Shown in pieces: positions 25,815 to 36,500 of a DNA stretch of 64,000 bases. The first letter of the stretch is position 1. Each line of letters starts with the position of its first letter. Under the pieces are notes generated by a model that was not told the origin of the DNA, did no database searches, and saw only the letters and a list, made by a program, of their open reading frames with translations. A program made the translations under genes and the position numbers. Source of the stretch: Asterias rubens (taxonomy: Eukaryota > Echinodermata > Asteroidea > Forcipulatida > Asteriidae); the NCBI RefSeq assembly GCF_902459465.1, contig NC_047073.1, positions 5,828,001-5,892,000 on the forward strand, read 5' to 3'.

Positions 25815-28800
25815 ATGGAAACATACCGGCTAATTTTGGTGGTTGGCCTAGCCTTGGCTACTGTCTGCCAAGCATGGCAAGTGCGTAAAATAGCTACCCT
25901 TGACATGCCAAACGCTGCCATTGCAACCGTGCTGAAAGACCCAAATACCGGATTGTACGCTGCAGTGGTAAGTTGCTTCCCACCCGAACTTCCCCTCCCT
26001 CAAACTTAAATTGATTAAAAGAAATTAAAGGCACTTTATTATTGTGTATTTCAACATAAGCATAAAAAACAAACCTGTGAAAATTTGGGCTCAATTGGTC
26101 ATCGAAAGCTCCTTTCACACGAGGGCAATTTAGCAAGGGTCCCTTGCTAAATTGTAGCATGGTTGTAAGATTTTACAAAATGCACCTCGTGTGAAAGGAC
26201 AATATATTTTAGAGTGTCCAGGGTCCCTTGTCAAATCTTGTCCAACATTAGTTGCAAGAGAAAAGAAATTAAACACTATTGTTGTATTACGCTGTACGCT
26301 TGCAAATGATGCATAAAAAAAGGCTCCAGGTGAGGTTTTTTATTTAATGAGAAGTTACCTCGTTCTCACAAAATACGTAACTCACAGGGAGCCGTTTCTC
26401 ACAATGTTGTATACCATTGTGATCAAGTGGCAGGCAACACAACAATAAAAATCAGGGTCTGAAACTGTGCTTTATTTTTTACATTCTACCATTGGAAAAC
26501 AACTCTCTAAAAACCATCCAAAACACTTCAAAGTGGTCTCTTTATAAATACTTGTACGGGCAAACTAACACGCCTGTAATGATGCATATAACTGAACTCA
26601 TTGTCTGGGTTTCTCTATCGCCAGGGGTTAGACTTTGGGAGATATCAATCAGCTGTACACTAAGTAACGTTACCGTTATTAAATAATACTGCATTTCATC
26701 ATTAAATAATACTGCATTTCATTATTAAATAATACTGCATGTCATTATTAAATAATACTGCATTTTATATAGTAGGCCCTACTGCAGTTCTGTAGTGGCT
26801 GAATGGTTCGTTCTTGGCGTTATCATCCAAAACTGAATCAAATGGGCACATGAGTTCATTTTAACACATTACTAAATTTACCGCCAAATCAGAAATGGCT
26901 GTCTTTCACAAACGGTCTGATATTTGAAAAAAGTCCGCACGCTCAACAAGTTGTACATATTGAATAGTAATTTGCAACTTACTGGAACTTGGAATGACGC
27001 TAGTGGATTTTTTTCATCGGGCTGTGGCATGGAGCTATGCATCATTAGATTCGTTGACGGAACAAAAACGGGAACCAAAATAACAGAAAGAAAACGAAGG
27101 ACTAAAAACATGTCTTGCCGCTGTTGCTTCTTGTGCAGGAATGATTTGAGTTAAGACCTTAACGCCTCAGCGATCTGCAAGTATTCTTTTTAAATAGAAG
27201 TTACTCAGGGAGTTGGACGAGTATAACGAAAGGAATGCGTTGTACAATGAATTAAAATAACCACGTAATCTTGCAATTGACTGGGTACTTCCAAGTCAGT
27301 TGGTTACACTATCTACAGCTCTCCATTGTTCGTTATCCCAAGTATAGACTTTTATGCTATTAACACATGAGTAATTACCAACAGCTTGTGTCCAGTGTAT
27401 TTTAGTTACTGTGATTTAAATAATGTTGGGTTAATACAGCTGTTTTTGATACAGTTCAGTGACAGTAAGCTTGTCGTTGTAAACTTTATTAGGACCAATA
27501 AATTACTTTATATTGGCCGATAGTAAAATGACTATCATAATGTTTTGACCATCCTCGCCATTTTTAAAGTGGAAAAAACCCGCAAAACCTACATCACGTC
27601 TTTCCTCTGAATACTTAGAATAGTTTTATTCGAACCCACGACCTTTGCAATTCTATAAGTGTCTCACGCAGTTCGAATCCTATTAATTTAAGCAGCGGTT
27701 ACCGCAACGATAGATGGTCTCTGAAACTTTGTAACACACCTTGCCTTATTTTATGCTAAGTTTGACCACCTTCCTCCACGGATCTACGTATTTGTAAGAT
27801 AATGTATGGACCTGTGCGTTCGTTTAGCTTCCCTGGGTCGACCCCGGTGAGTGGCAGTTTTTTTTCCAGGACGAACGTGGGTAATTATCTGAACACGTTC
27901 GTCCTGGAAAAAGAAAACGCCACACATCGGGGTCGACCCGGGGAAGCTAAACGAACGCACCCGCACATCAGCAAGGATCATAGAAAACGCGCATGCTCAC
28001 TTTAATCTTGCTACATCCAATTGAGCTCGATTTTTGCAATTTAAAATGTTGTAATGGAAACTGCATTTCCATTATTTGAAGGTGTCGACTTTCAACGCTA
28101 TTCCCCTAACAACTGATAGCGTCTACGTCATTCGTGACGTAGCGGGACAGATCGAGGCAGGCAAAGGTCTAACAGCTGAGGTTTTGACGGACACGTTGGT
28201 ATGGCCGAATGAGGTTGGAGAAGTACCCGGTGAGTGCAAGTGCCCCAGTGCTAAAATTCACTTTTCTCTTCCGTAATAGGTCAATAAAATGTGGTATATA
28301 AAGTACTCAAAGAGTTTCTTTTGATAAACAAGTCAGTAAAGTGTCATGACCGAGCGGTTAAAGAGCAACGAGCTCAAGCTTTGCTGTATCTGTTCAGCAG
28401 ATTATGGGTTCGAGTCATCATGAAACTCGTGCCCTTAAGCAAGACACTTGTAGTCATTGCTTCGTCCTTCGGGTGGGACGTGAAGCTGTAGGTCCCGTGT
28501 TTTGTTATAAAAACTCAACAAAGGTAAAAGACTCCAGAACACTCTTCGCAAAGAGTATGTTTTTGCCCATGTGTGTCTTGCAGTGTGACTTTCTTCAATC
28601 ATGAAGGCTGCACTAGAAAGGAAGAAGAAAACCTGAACCCAGCTCCTGACCCATGAAAATCACGATCATGTCTCTAAACACTACAACGAATACTCATTCA
28701 GCTCTAACCCCAACTCGTATCCTTGTAATAACCAACACCCTATCTCCAACCTTCCCCCTTTTCACTGACATCTTGCAGAGGAAGTATTTGGCCGAAATGA

Positions 28801-31800
28801 TATCTGGTGGGCAGCGTCAGGGTTCCTGGTACCAACCAAGACCGATGGTGTCGTCGCTCTTCTGGATGCAGGAGTTATGGTCCCAGGTACAGGATTGGAC
28901 TTAAACTATAGCTTAGCCATTAAATTTACAATGTTTTTAAACAAGTAGTGTGATAACAATTGGAGTTTTTGCCTTAAACCGAAAGAGTAGCATACTGGTT
29001 GCTTTACAAACCTTTCATCAGACCCACCTCATATGGTGGCATTTAAGGCAGTTAAAGAGCACCGGATTCACTTTCTGATGTTTCTGATCAGCAACGTGTG
29101 GGTTCAAATCCCAGTTGTGACACTTGTGTCCTTAAGCAGTACACTTAACCATGATGCTTCGCTTCAGATGGGACGTAAAGCCGTTGGTCCCGTAAAATTA
29201 ACCAGTGCACGAAAAAAGAAGGGGTTCGCCCCCAGTGTTCCTGGTTTGATTGTCAGCATATTGTCACCTTGTAAACCACTACATGGTGCTATGTAAAAGG
29301 AGTAGCTCCCACATACCTTGCAGGAAAATACTATGTGTAAAGCGGCATGAGCGTCACTGAGTGACGGATATGCGCGCTATATAAGAAGCCATTACGTGAA
29401 GTATTTTAGACTAATGATAACTAAGGTCCAAGCGATGTTGATCCTATTACAACTAGTGATGGTTTTATTCTAATACTTAAACACAGTTTATGGAAGTCAT
29501 AACTTATTTATGAATTTGAACCACAGCTACTACCTACGATATCTCAAGTAGCCTTACGGATAGAACCAAGTGGTTCTATCACCGTGTGGAATGGAATGAT
29601 ATGAACAAAGATGGCCGAATCGACGCATTGGCTTCAAGAGTCTACCTCAGTTCTAGTAAGTACATGTTTACGCTACATGACAAAAGTTATTGAAAGTAAG
29701 TCAGCACAATGTGTTATAAGCATAAACATAAGTTTTCCCGCCAGAAAAGTAATAAAGCATTCATTCACATTGGTACAAACTATTCTCTGGTATTTTGCTC
29801 ATTTTATGGCTGTAGCATTGCAACACCAGCAACTTGTATAACATTTATACACTTTGTAGATCTATCTACCTAATTTTTCTTTGCAGATTTTTGTTCTATT
29901 AAAACCATAATATTCTGCTGAGAGCTCAATAGAATTGGACCGTAAAGCAAAGTCTATGGCTAACATTGGCTAGTCTTGGTGCAATACGTTTTTTTTTTAG
30001 AAGTAGGCTGCGTGCGCGGCGCGGAGTGGAGCACAGCTATAGGATCGCCAATAGTTGGGTGATAATGAACAACAACGTCTTGCAACAAGACCAACTCTTT
30101 ACTTGTTCTCCGTCAATCTGTTTGAAGCCCTGTACCGTTAGCACAAATTTTCTATAATTACGGACGGAGTTCAAGCCGGTTGCGAGCCTAAGACAAAGCC
30201 AAGGTTCAAAGAGGGCCATAGAATCGGTATTAGCACGCAATCATCCCAATGTACGGTTTTCGTGATGTTTTCTAGACGGTACATCTGTAGCTGAGGCAGT
30301 TTGGTTTGAGCATCCACGCTTCGGCGAGCCTCTTGGACAACCCTGGACGCCACATGTCCTCTTCTCAGGTCCAGACTCTCTCTTCAGGTTCGAGAAGATG
30401 GCAATCCCTGGAGGCAGGCAACTCGAGGTCATCATCAGTGCCCAGTACTTCTCAGAGAAACTCGTAGTTTCTTGGGTTGAAGGTGAGATTTTACCAAGGT
30501 TTTCTTTTGATGCTCAAATTCAATCAGTATTACAAAAGAATGACAATAAAAGAGTCGATAAATGTCCGGTTAGATTCTGAAAGTCCTTTTTTACATTTGC
30601 TGACTCAACGGTGACTGATGGTTTAATCTACATTTAACTTATTCCTAATTCAAGTTATTCGATGTTACCAGTTTGTCAAATACTGTGAATTTCAGGACTA
30701 TCATCCAGCTGGTCTGACCCGTCCAAAATCCAACACAGGGTGATTGAAGAGGTTGTGGATAACAGATACTTCGACATTGAGGTCAGTATTAGATACATTA
30801 TGCTGATGTTAAAACCCCTGATATCAAACACTAACTTTCAAGGCAGATAATGGTGCCAGTTGCAAGGAAACACGTTTTGTTTTCTTATAATTTGTTTAAT
30901 TATTTTTGTCTAGATATTTCTGAAGTAATTTTCATTTGAAAAATAAGGAGAGCGTGAAAAGCATATTTCGAAATTTTAAATTAGTTGCTGCAAATAAACT
31001 ATTTCTTCTCCAATACAGCTGGTAGATCTGAATGCCGATGGACAGTTGGACCTGCTGGTATCTATTAACAGGTAATCCTTCATGAATAATTCATGTACTT
31101 AAAACGAAGACCTGTTGTCTCAACTTGTAAAATATTACTATTATGAAGACGATCAAAACATACCAATCGAAACGTCGAGATGTATCACTAGTTCCTTTCA
31201 GAACTAACACAACTCATCAGATAGTTGTTTGAATGGTGTTACTGCAAACTTGCTTGAGGAATCTTTTAATTCATCTAGACAAGTGAATAAAGTGATACCA
31301 CAAACCATAGGAGCACCCGTTTCTTTTAGAACCACCACGAGACAACTGATAAGAGATGTGTTTATTATTAGGCCTTATATAAAGTGGCTTCTTATATAGC
31401 GCGCATATCCGTCACTCATTGACGCTCACGCGCTTCAACATTCAGTATTTGCATGGTGATACCACTTTCTTTTTAGATTTTAGAATCTGGAATTTTACTG
31501 GAATGAAAACAACCATTGCAATCACTTTGACTATTACCATTTTTCATTTGTTACCAATACAGTGACAGCAATGGAAAGCTCATCGCCTACGAGATTCCTC
31601 GAGATTTCCGTACAGGTGTCTGGAGACGTCACTTGATCGCCGATGGATTCATACCGAGTAATCTGATCATACTTGAGGGTAACGGGGCACCAGGCAGTGG
31701 CCATGCATTCTACCCAGGACCACCAGGCGACAGGTTAGTCAGACCCTAGACTGGTCCCCTGTCTTCATCCGCAAGGATAAAGACAGGTATCTTGTTTTCA

Positions 31801-32543
31801 TAACCGGTGATTTCATTGGATACAATTATTTTATTGGATAAACCTGCAGCAGTGAGGTAAGCTTTCCGTATGTGTTTTGATTGGTCCGATCCGAAGTGAC
31901 GTTTGACAGCTGCACTTTCGGTCGTCTGCTGCATAAACGTTAGGTAAAAGGTGATTATGGACGGGGATTGACCTAGGCTCCAGGTCACTCTCTGGCGTAA
32001 TTCACAAGCCTCGGAGTGGGACGGCGGATGTTCAGGCTATCGGTACCCTCCCTCGTGGTCAATTTAGAAGCCAATTGAGTCAGGCACCAGCAACAACAAT
32101 GCAAACTTATTGTAAATTTGGCGGGTAACCCGTTCTGCTAAGCAATCATATTCTGTTTTTAGCAAGTTTGTGCGCTTACAAGCCCTGAGCTTGAGTCCTG
32201 TGCTCTTATAGTATTCGGCAAAGACACCGCACCAATTTGACTCTTCTGATAACAAAATATTTTTTTGAATGTTTTTTTTTATATAATTATATTATATTTT
32301 TATAACTCTAGATACAAGCCCCTGATTCTCCTTACTGGAGATGACGACAGTAACGTCTACGTCTTCGAGAGCACCTCAGACAACGATCCGTCTGTGTGGA
32401 CCTACACCATGACGTCTATATTCTACGCTAAGGGAACCATCGGAGGACCAGTCGTCAAAGACATTGATGGGGATGGGTATGCAGAGGTCTTCATTCCTGC
32501 CTGGTCTGAGGGGACACTCAATGTCTACACCTTTAAACCCTAA
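25815..32543 (+). CDS. Secreted FG-GAP/VCBS-repeat protein, copy 1
   Basis: Probable secreted, calcium-binding beta-propeller-like protein of unknown role. Coding exons: 25815-25967, 28082-28229, 28779-28886, 29527-29655, 30276-30482, 30696-30781, 31019-31071, 31563-31733, 32312-32543; 429 codons with stop (428 aa). All introns are GT-AG. Residues 1-20 are a signal peptide, probably cut after CQA before WQVRK. Calcium-loop motifs of the FG-GAP type are DMNKDGRID, DLNADGQLD and DIDGDGYAE. The mature protein has no cysteine and no transmembrane segment. It is the upstream member of a tandem pair; the neighbour 1 kb downstream has the same nine-exon structure. TATA-driven expression is likely. 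The repeat family is inferred from motifs. An enzymatic role, as in some FG-GAP-containing lyases, is possible but unshown. Confidence 0.85.
26020..26420. mobile_element. Degenerate family-A MITE carrying a nested palindrome
   Basis: Weak left end (TTAAAGGCACTT), the interior CAAACCTGTGAAAATTTGGG and a decayed right half (GGGAGCCGTTTCTCACAATG) mark an old family-A copy in intron 1. It is interrupted by a 90-bp palindromic insert at 26110-26199. Confidence 0.6.
26110..26199. mobile_element. 90-bp element with TCCTTTCACACGAGG inverted ends
   Basis: The ends are perfect inverse complements (TCCTTTCACACGAGG and CCTCGTGTGAAAGGA). A second palindrome, CAATTTAGCAAGGG with CCCTTGCTAAATTG, lies inside near the left end. 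It sits within an older MITE and is non-coding. Confidence 0.65.
26678..26769 (+). repeat. 23-bp tandem repeat, four units
   Basis: The unit ATTAAATAATACTGCATTTC plus three bases starts at 26678, 26701, 26724 and 26747, with few changes. It lies in intron 1 of the first FG-GAP gene. Confidence 0.85.
27625..27720 (-). mobile_element. tRNA-like SINE fragment, second family
   Basis: Read on the minus strand, it contains a B-box-like GGTCGTGGGTTCGAAT preceded by tRNA-like sequence. A GCAGCGGTTACCGCAACG tail segment recurs at 43190 and 45310. About 95 bp and 5'-truncated. Confidence 0.4.
27814..27960. mobile_element. Palindromic element with GTGCGTTCGTTTAGCTTCCC ends
   Basis: The arms GTGCGTTCGTTTAGCTTCCC and GGGGAAGCTAAACGAACGCAC are inverse complements at the outer edges. 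An inner pair (TCCAGGACGAACGTG and CACGTTCGTCCTGGA) forms a second stem. At 147 bp it could fold end to end. It lies just before exon 2 of the first FG-GAP gene. Confidence 0.7.
28340..28545 (+). mobile_element. tRNA-derived SINE, 3'-truncated
   Basis: A-box-like CGAGCGGTTAAAGAGC and B-box-like GGTTCGAGTC (28407-28416) resemble a class II (Leu/Ser-type) tRNA head. The body shows AGCAAGACACTTGTAG and GGGACGTGAAGCTGTAGGTC. It lies in intron 2. Confidence 0.75.
29035..29395 (+). mobile_element. tRNA-derived SINE, near full length
   Basis: A diverged tRNA-like head, B-box GGTTCAAATCCC, the body GGGACGTAAAGCCGTTGGTC and the family 3' end GCGTCACTGAGTGACGGATA, then GCGCGCTATATAAGAAGCC. It lies in intron 3 of the first FG-GAP gene. 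Confidence 0.8.
31141..31200 (+). mobile_element. Penelope-like-element fragment with hammerhead-like motif
   Basis: TGAAGA, then CGAT...ATCG as a short stem, then GAAAC follow the order of a hammerhead core (CUGANGA, stem II, GAAA). The first core C is replaced by A, so activity is doubtful. The continuing text CGAGATGTATCACTAGTTCC has the look of Penelope-like terminal repeats, in which hammerheads are known. A second, better core lies at 37089. Confidence 0.4.
31385..31440 (-). mobile_element. SINE 3'-end fragment
   Basis: The inverse complement of the tail seen in full copies (GGCTTCTTATATAGCGCGCA, then CCGTCACTCATTGACG). It contains only the tail, in intron 7 of the first FG-GAP gene. 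Confidence 0.65.
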
Positions 32544-33453
32544 GATGATGAAAGTATACAAAACAAAATGCAGAAAATGGAAGATAGAATTAGCTGTCGC
32601 AAAGTACTTTATAAATCAATCAACTCCCTGTTCACATCAGAGATTCTTCTGGAGTACAGACATTCAAAAAACTTCAAAAAATCTTCCTCTTTTCAATTTT
32701 GTCAGCTTCTGTTGAGGTTCTAGGTTTCTGTGAAGCGCTTTGATTCTTGCTAAAAGTGCTATTTAAATACTCATTGATATTAAAAACCTAGGGTGTAAAT
32801 GCGAAAATGGTTTAGCCTCCGAAAAAGGCTCTGAAACATCGGGCTGTTAATTATTTTTTTTGCAAAGTTAAAATATAATGGAAAATAACTTGGTTTGTGA
32901 CACTAGTAGTAAGAGAAGATCAATCTTCACAGCTTTGTTTATTCTGCATTATGTTAGGATACACCAAGTGGGAATATTGGTCTTTGACAATTACCAAAGG
33001 TGTCACGTATACCTTTAAATAGTTCCAGACTGTTTTCGTAAACAATTAATAAACATTATTTTATTGTTGTCATTTTAATCACGCTCTTCCCAAAAATAAA
33101 TTGAAAGCAATATCAAAAGATACTAACAGTGTTCAGTGATAATTTGTTACACATTCTGTGCAAGCTGTTTGATCTAACGGTTCAATAAAAATAGGTGAAT
33201 TAATAGGTTTGTATAAATTGTCGCTCACGTCTCTATGTTAATTGTTATTATTATAAGTAGAACATTATACCACAAGACTGTTTAGATTAAATGATTAAAT
33301 TTTATCACCATTAAACACAAATCCGATTTTCTCTTAAAGATAATCGGAGATCTTTTATTCAAACCATATTGTATTTTTCCCACAAGCTTAATTGGCTTAG
33401 GCAAATTGGACTTATTAAAATTGGTTTGTCATAGCAGTGATGTTGCAGTTGGG
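32544..33453. other. Intergenic spacer between the tandem FG-GAP genes
   Basis: It should hold the 3'UTR of copy 1 and the promoter of copy 2. A family-A MITE right-end fragment (GGATACACCAAGTGGGAATA, then ACAATTACCAAAGGTGTCAC) covers about 32952-33020. ATTAATAAAC near 33046 is a possible polyadenylation signal. No exon is seen. Confidence 0.5.
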
Positions 33454-33460
33454 TATAAAA
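33454..33460 (+). promoter_or_regulatory. TATA box of second FG-GAP gene
   Basis: TATAAAA lies 88 bases before the ATG, matching the position of the TATA box in copy 1, so the core promoter was probably duplicated with the gene. Confidence 0.5.
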
Positions 33461-33541
33461 TAAGAGTGAAGTTCATCAGTGCGTATAAAAAGCTAATGCG
33501 AGTTCCCCAGAGGTTTGTTTTGGGTCCACTGCAAGACAAAA

Positions 33542-36500
33542 ATGAGACCCGATGCTCTGCTACTGTTGCTAGCCTGGGTTTCCCTCAGCCAAGCATGGCA
33601 GCTACGTAAGATAGAAACACTTGACATGCCTTTCGCTGCCATTGCAGAAGTTTTGACTGATCCGACGACTGGACTACTTGATGTTGTGGTAAGTCTATAT
33701 CGTTCTCAACCCTATATAACGAGGCTAACTCCACTACCATATTACCCTAACACCCCGCTATCCACTACTTCACCTCGCTCAAAGCACGACACCCCCCTCC
33801 CCCTTCCAACATTGAAAGGTAAATCACCTTGCCTCTCGTGTTTTGATTGGCGGTCGAATTGTTCTTTGGTTTTTTAATCTTTCATGCAAATCAGAATCAG
33901 AATTGGGTCAGAAAATTATTTCAAAATGTCTACAAATGTTGTTCAGAATGTGTATTCGAATGCGGATTGCCCTTTGTGCGAGAACACAGCCGCTCCAGAT
34001 CGGCATGGCTTAAACACGCTATCCCACCTTTTGAAATAATTATTTTTCACAGAGTAGTTGATTTACAAAGGATTCTGCTTCGATTGCAGGTATCGAGTTT
34101 CAACTCCGCTGCACTGTCAACCGACAACGTATACGTCATCCGTGACGTCACAGGACAGATTCAGTCCGGCAAAGGTCTCAAGGCAGAGGTTCTAACGAGC
34201 GTGTTGCTATGGCCAAACGAAGTCGGCGCAGTGCCGGGTGAGTTTGCGCAATACGCTTTCGTAGATATCAATTTCTTTTGTAATCGTTACTTTACCTACT
34301 ACATGAGCATCGAGTTTCATTGGTTAACCATAATGTTTATGGGGGAAAACTAACAGTTCTACTTCAATACATGCTACACATTGTTGAAAAGAGGTGACTA
34401 TTTTAAACAGTTGTACTTTAAAGGCAGTGGACACTATTGGTAATTACTCAAAATAATTATTGGCATAAAACCTTTCTTGGTGACGAGTAATGGAGAGAGG
34501 TTGATGGTATAAAACATTGTGAGAAACGGCCCCTTCTGCGAGAAAGAAGTAATTTTCCACGAATTTGATTTCGAAACCTCAGATTTAGAACTTGAGGTCT
34601 CGAAATCAACCATCTAAACGCACACACCTTCGTGTGACAAAGGTTTTTTCTTCTTTCATTATTATCTCGCAACTTCGATGACCGATTGAGCTCAAATTTT
34701 CACAGGTTTGTTATTTTATGCATATGTTGAGATACACCGACTGTGAAGGCTAGTCTTTGACAATTACCAATAGTGTCCACTGCTTTTAATACATGCTGCA
34801 CAGTTTTGAAAAGAGGTGACTATTTTAATTCTTTTTTCCCCCCACTTTTAGAGGAGGTATTTGGTCGAGCGGACATCTGGTGGGGAACATCGGGGTTCTT
34901 AGTGCCGACCAAGACCCGTGGGGCTGTAGCGCTTATGGATGCTGGCATCATGGTCCCAGGTACGTAGACAATAACAGCCATGTTAATGTGGTCGTTCGGT
35001 GTTTTGTTTCTGTTTTGTTTTACAACCCAAGAAAAGGAGATGAAATACTGGTATAACAATGATGTTCTGAACAGAAATTTTTCAAGAATGGCTTGAACCA
35101 TGGTGGATAAATTGGATTTTGCTGGGTGGAGTGGACTACTGTAACAAACATTTTAGCGTTGTGTATGAATACGAGTCAATGCATGAGGCAGCGGACCAGT
35201 CTATGTTGTCAAAAATCCAGCGGGTAAACGACCTTGCCCTGGCCACTTAAAGCCATTGAACACTTTCGGTACAGAAATTACAAATACCTTACAGGGTTTA
35301 GAGAAGGTAATGGTGAAAGGCTTCTCTTGAGATATTATTCCATGAAATGCTTTACTTTTTGAGAAAACATTAAAACGATATCAATTCTCGATATCGAGAA
35401 TTACGGATTTTATTTTAAACACATCATCATCACACGGCGAAACACGCGGAAACAAGGGTGGGTTTTCCCGTTATTTTCTCCTGACTCCGATGACCGATTG
35501 AGCCTAAATTTTCACAGGTTTGTTATTGAATATAAAAGTTGTGATACACGAAGTGTGGGCCCGTTGGACATCACTGTTTACCGAAAGTGTCAAATGGCTT
35601 TAATTTTAACTATGTTGCTCAAGCTTATTCTGCAAGATGTCAGGGAAATGGGATTTTAACTTTTAAAAATAAAAAAATAAAAAAAATAAAAATAAACAGA
35701 GAGCAGAAGGTAAAACTGTTTTCATGGTTGTGTCCTTTCTCATTTGCTGTGATCCTCATTTACAAAAATGTCGAACAGAGATCAAAGAAACTTGTCTTTT
35801 GTTCTTGAATCTTGCCTATATAGCTACAACGTATGACATATCCAATAGCGTTCAGGATAGAACTGATTGGTTTTATCATCGAGTCCAATGGAGTGACATG
35901 AATAATGATGGTCGAATTGATGCACTGACAGCAAGGTCGTACCTCACTGATGGTAAGTTCCACATTTTTTTTCCTCCAAAATCTTATAATCAGAATCAGA
36001 ATTGTCAATCCTATTTCAACTCCAAATAAGAGTGTTACAAGTGGCTTCTTTGTTTAACTTTGCTCAAAACTTGGTATTTCACGGACGGAAATCAATTGAC
36101 AAAAAAAAGATGGTCTATTGATTTTTTCTGGTAACCATTAAACACACTTTTATTCTTGTGTATGAAAACCAAAACTTTACCCATTTGTTCACCTTCAAAA
36201 GGGATATATGAAATAACAGTTATATGGGGCAACTGGTTGCATTCATTCAATGATCCAACAACAAAAAACCATTTGCACATGTCAATTGAATTCTAACCCT
36301 AAATCATATGCATATTTTGGCATTGCATATTATTTTCTGCATTGTACTTATTTGCATTGTAGCATATTTTTCTTTTTCAAACACTTTCAGACATGATTAT
36401 ATAATCTAGAAAGTACTAATGTTTTGTTCTACAAATTCAGTATGACAATACTTTAAGAAGTACAAAAGTTCATTTGATTCCACCATATTCCACAAAAGTT

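Noticed and set aside
28407..28416. Functional tRNA gene
   Set aside because: The A and B boxes belong to a SINE head. The acceptor stem cannot pair and a SINE body follows.
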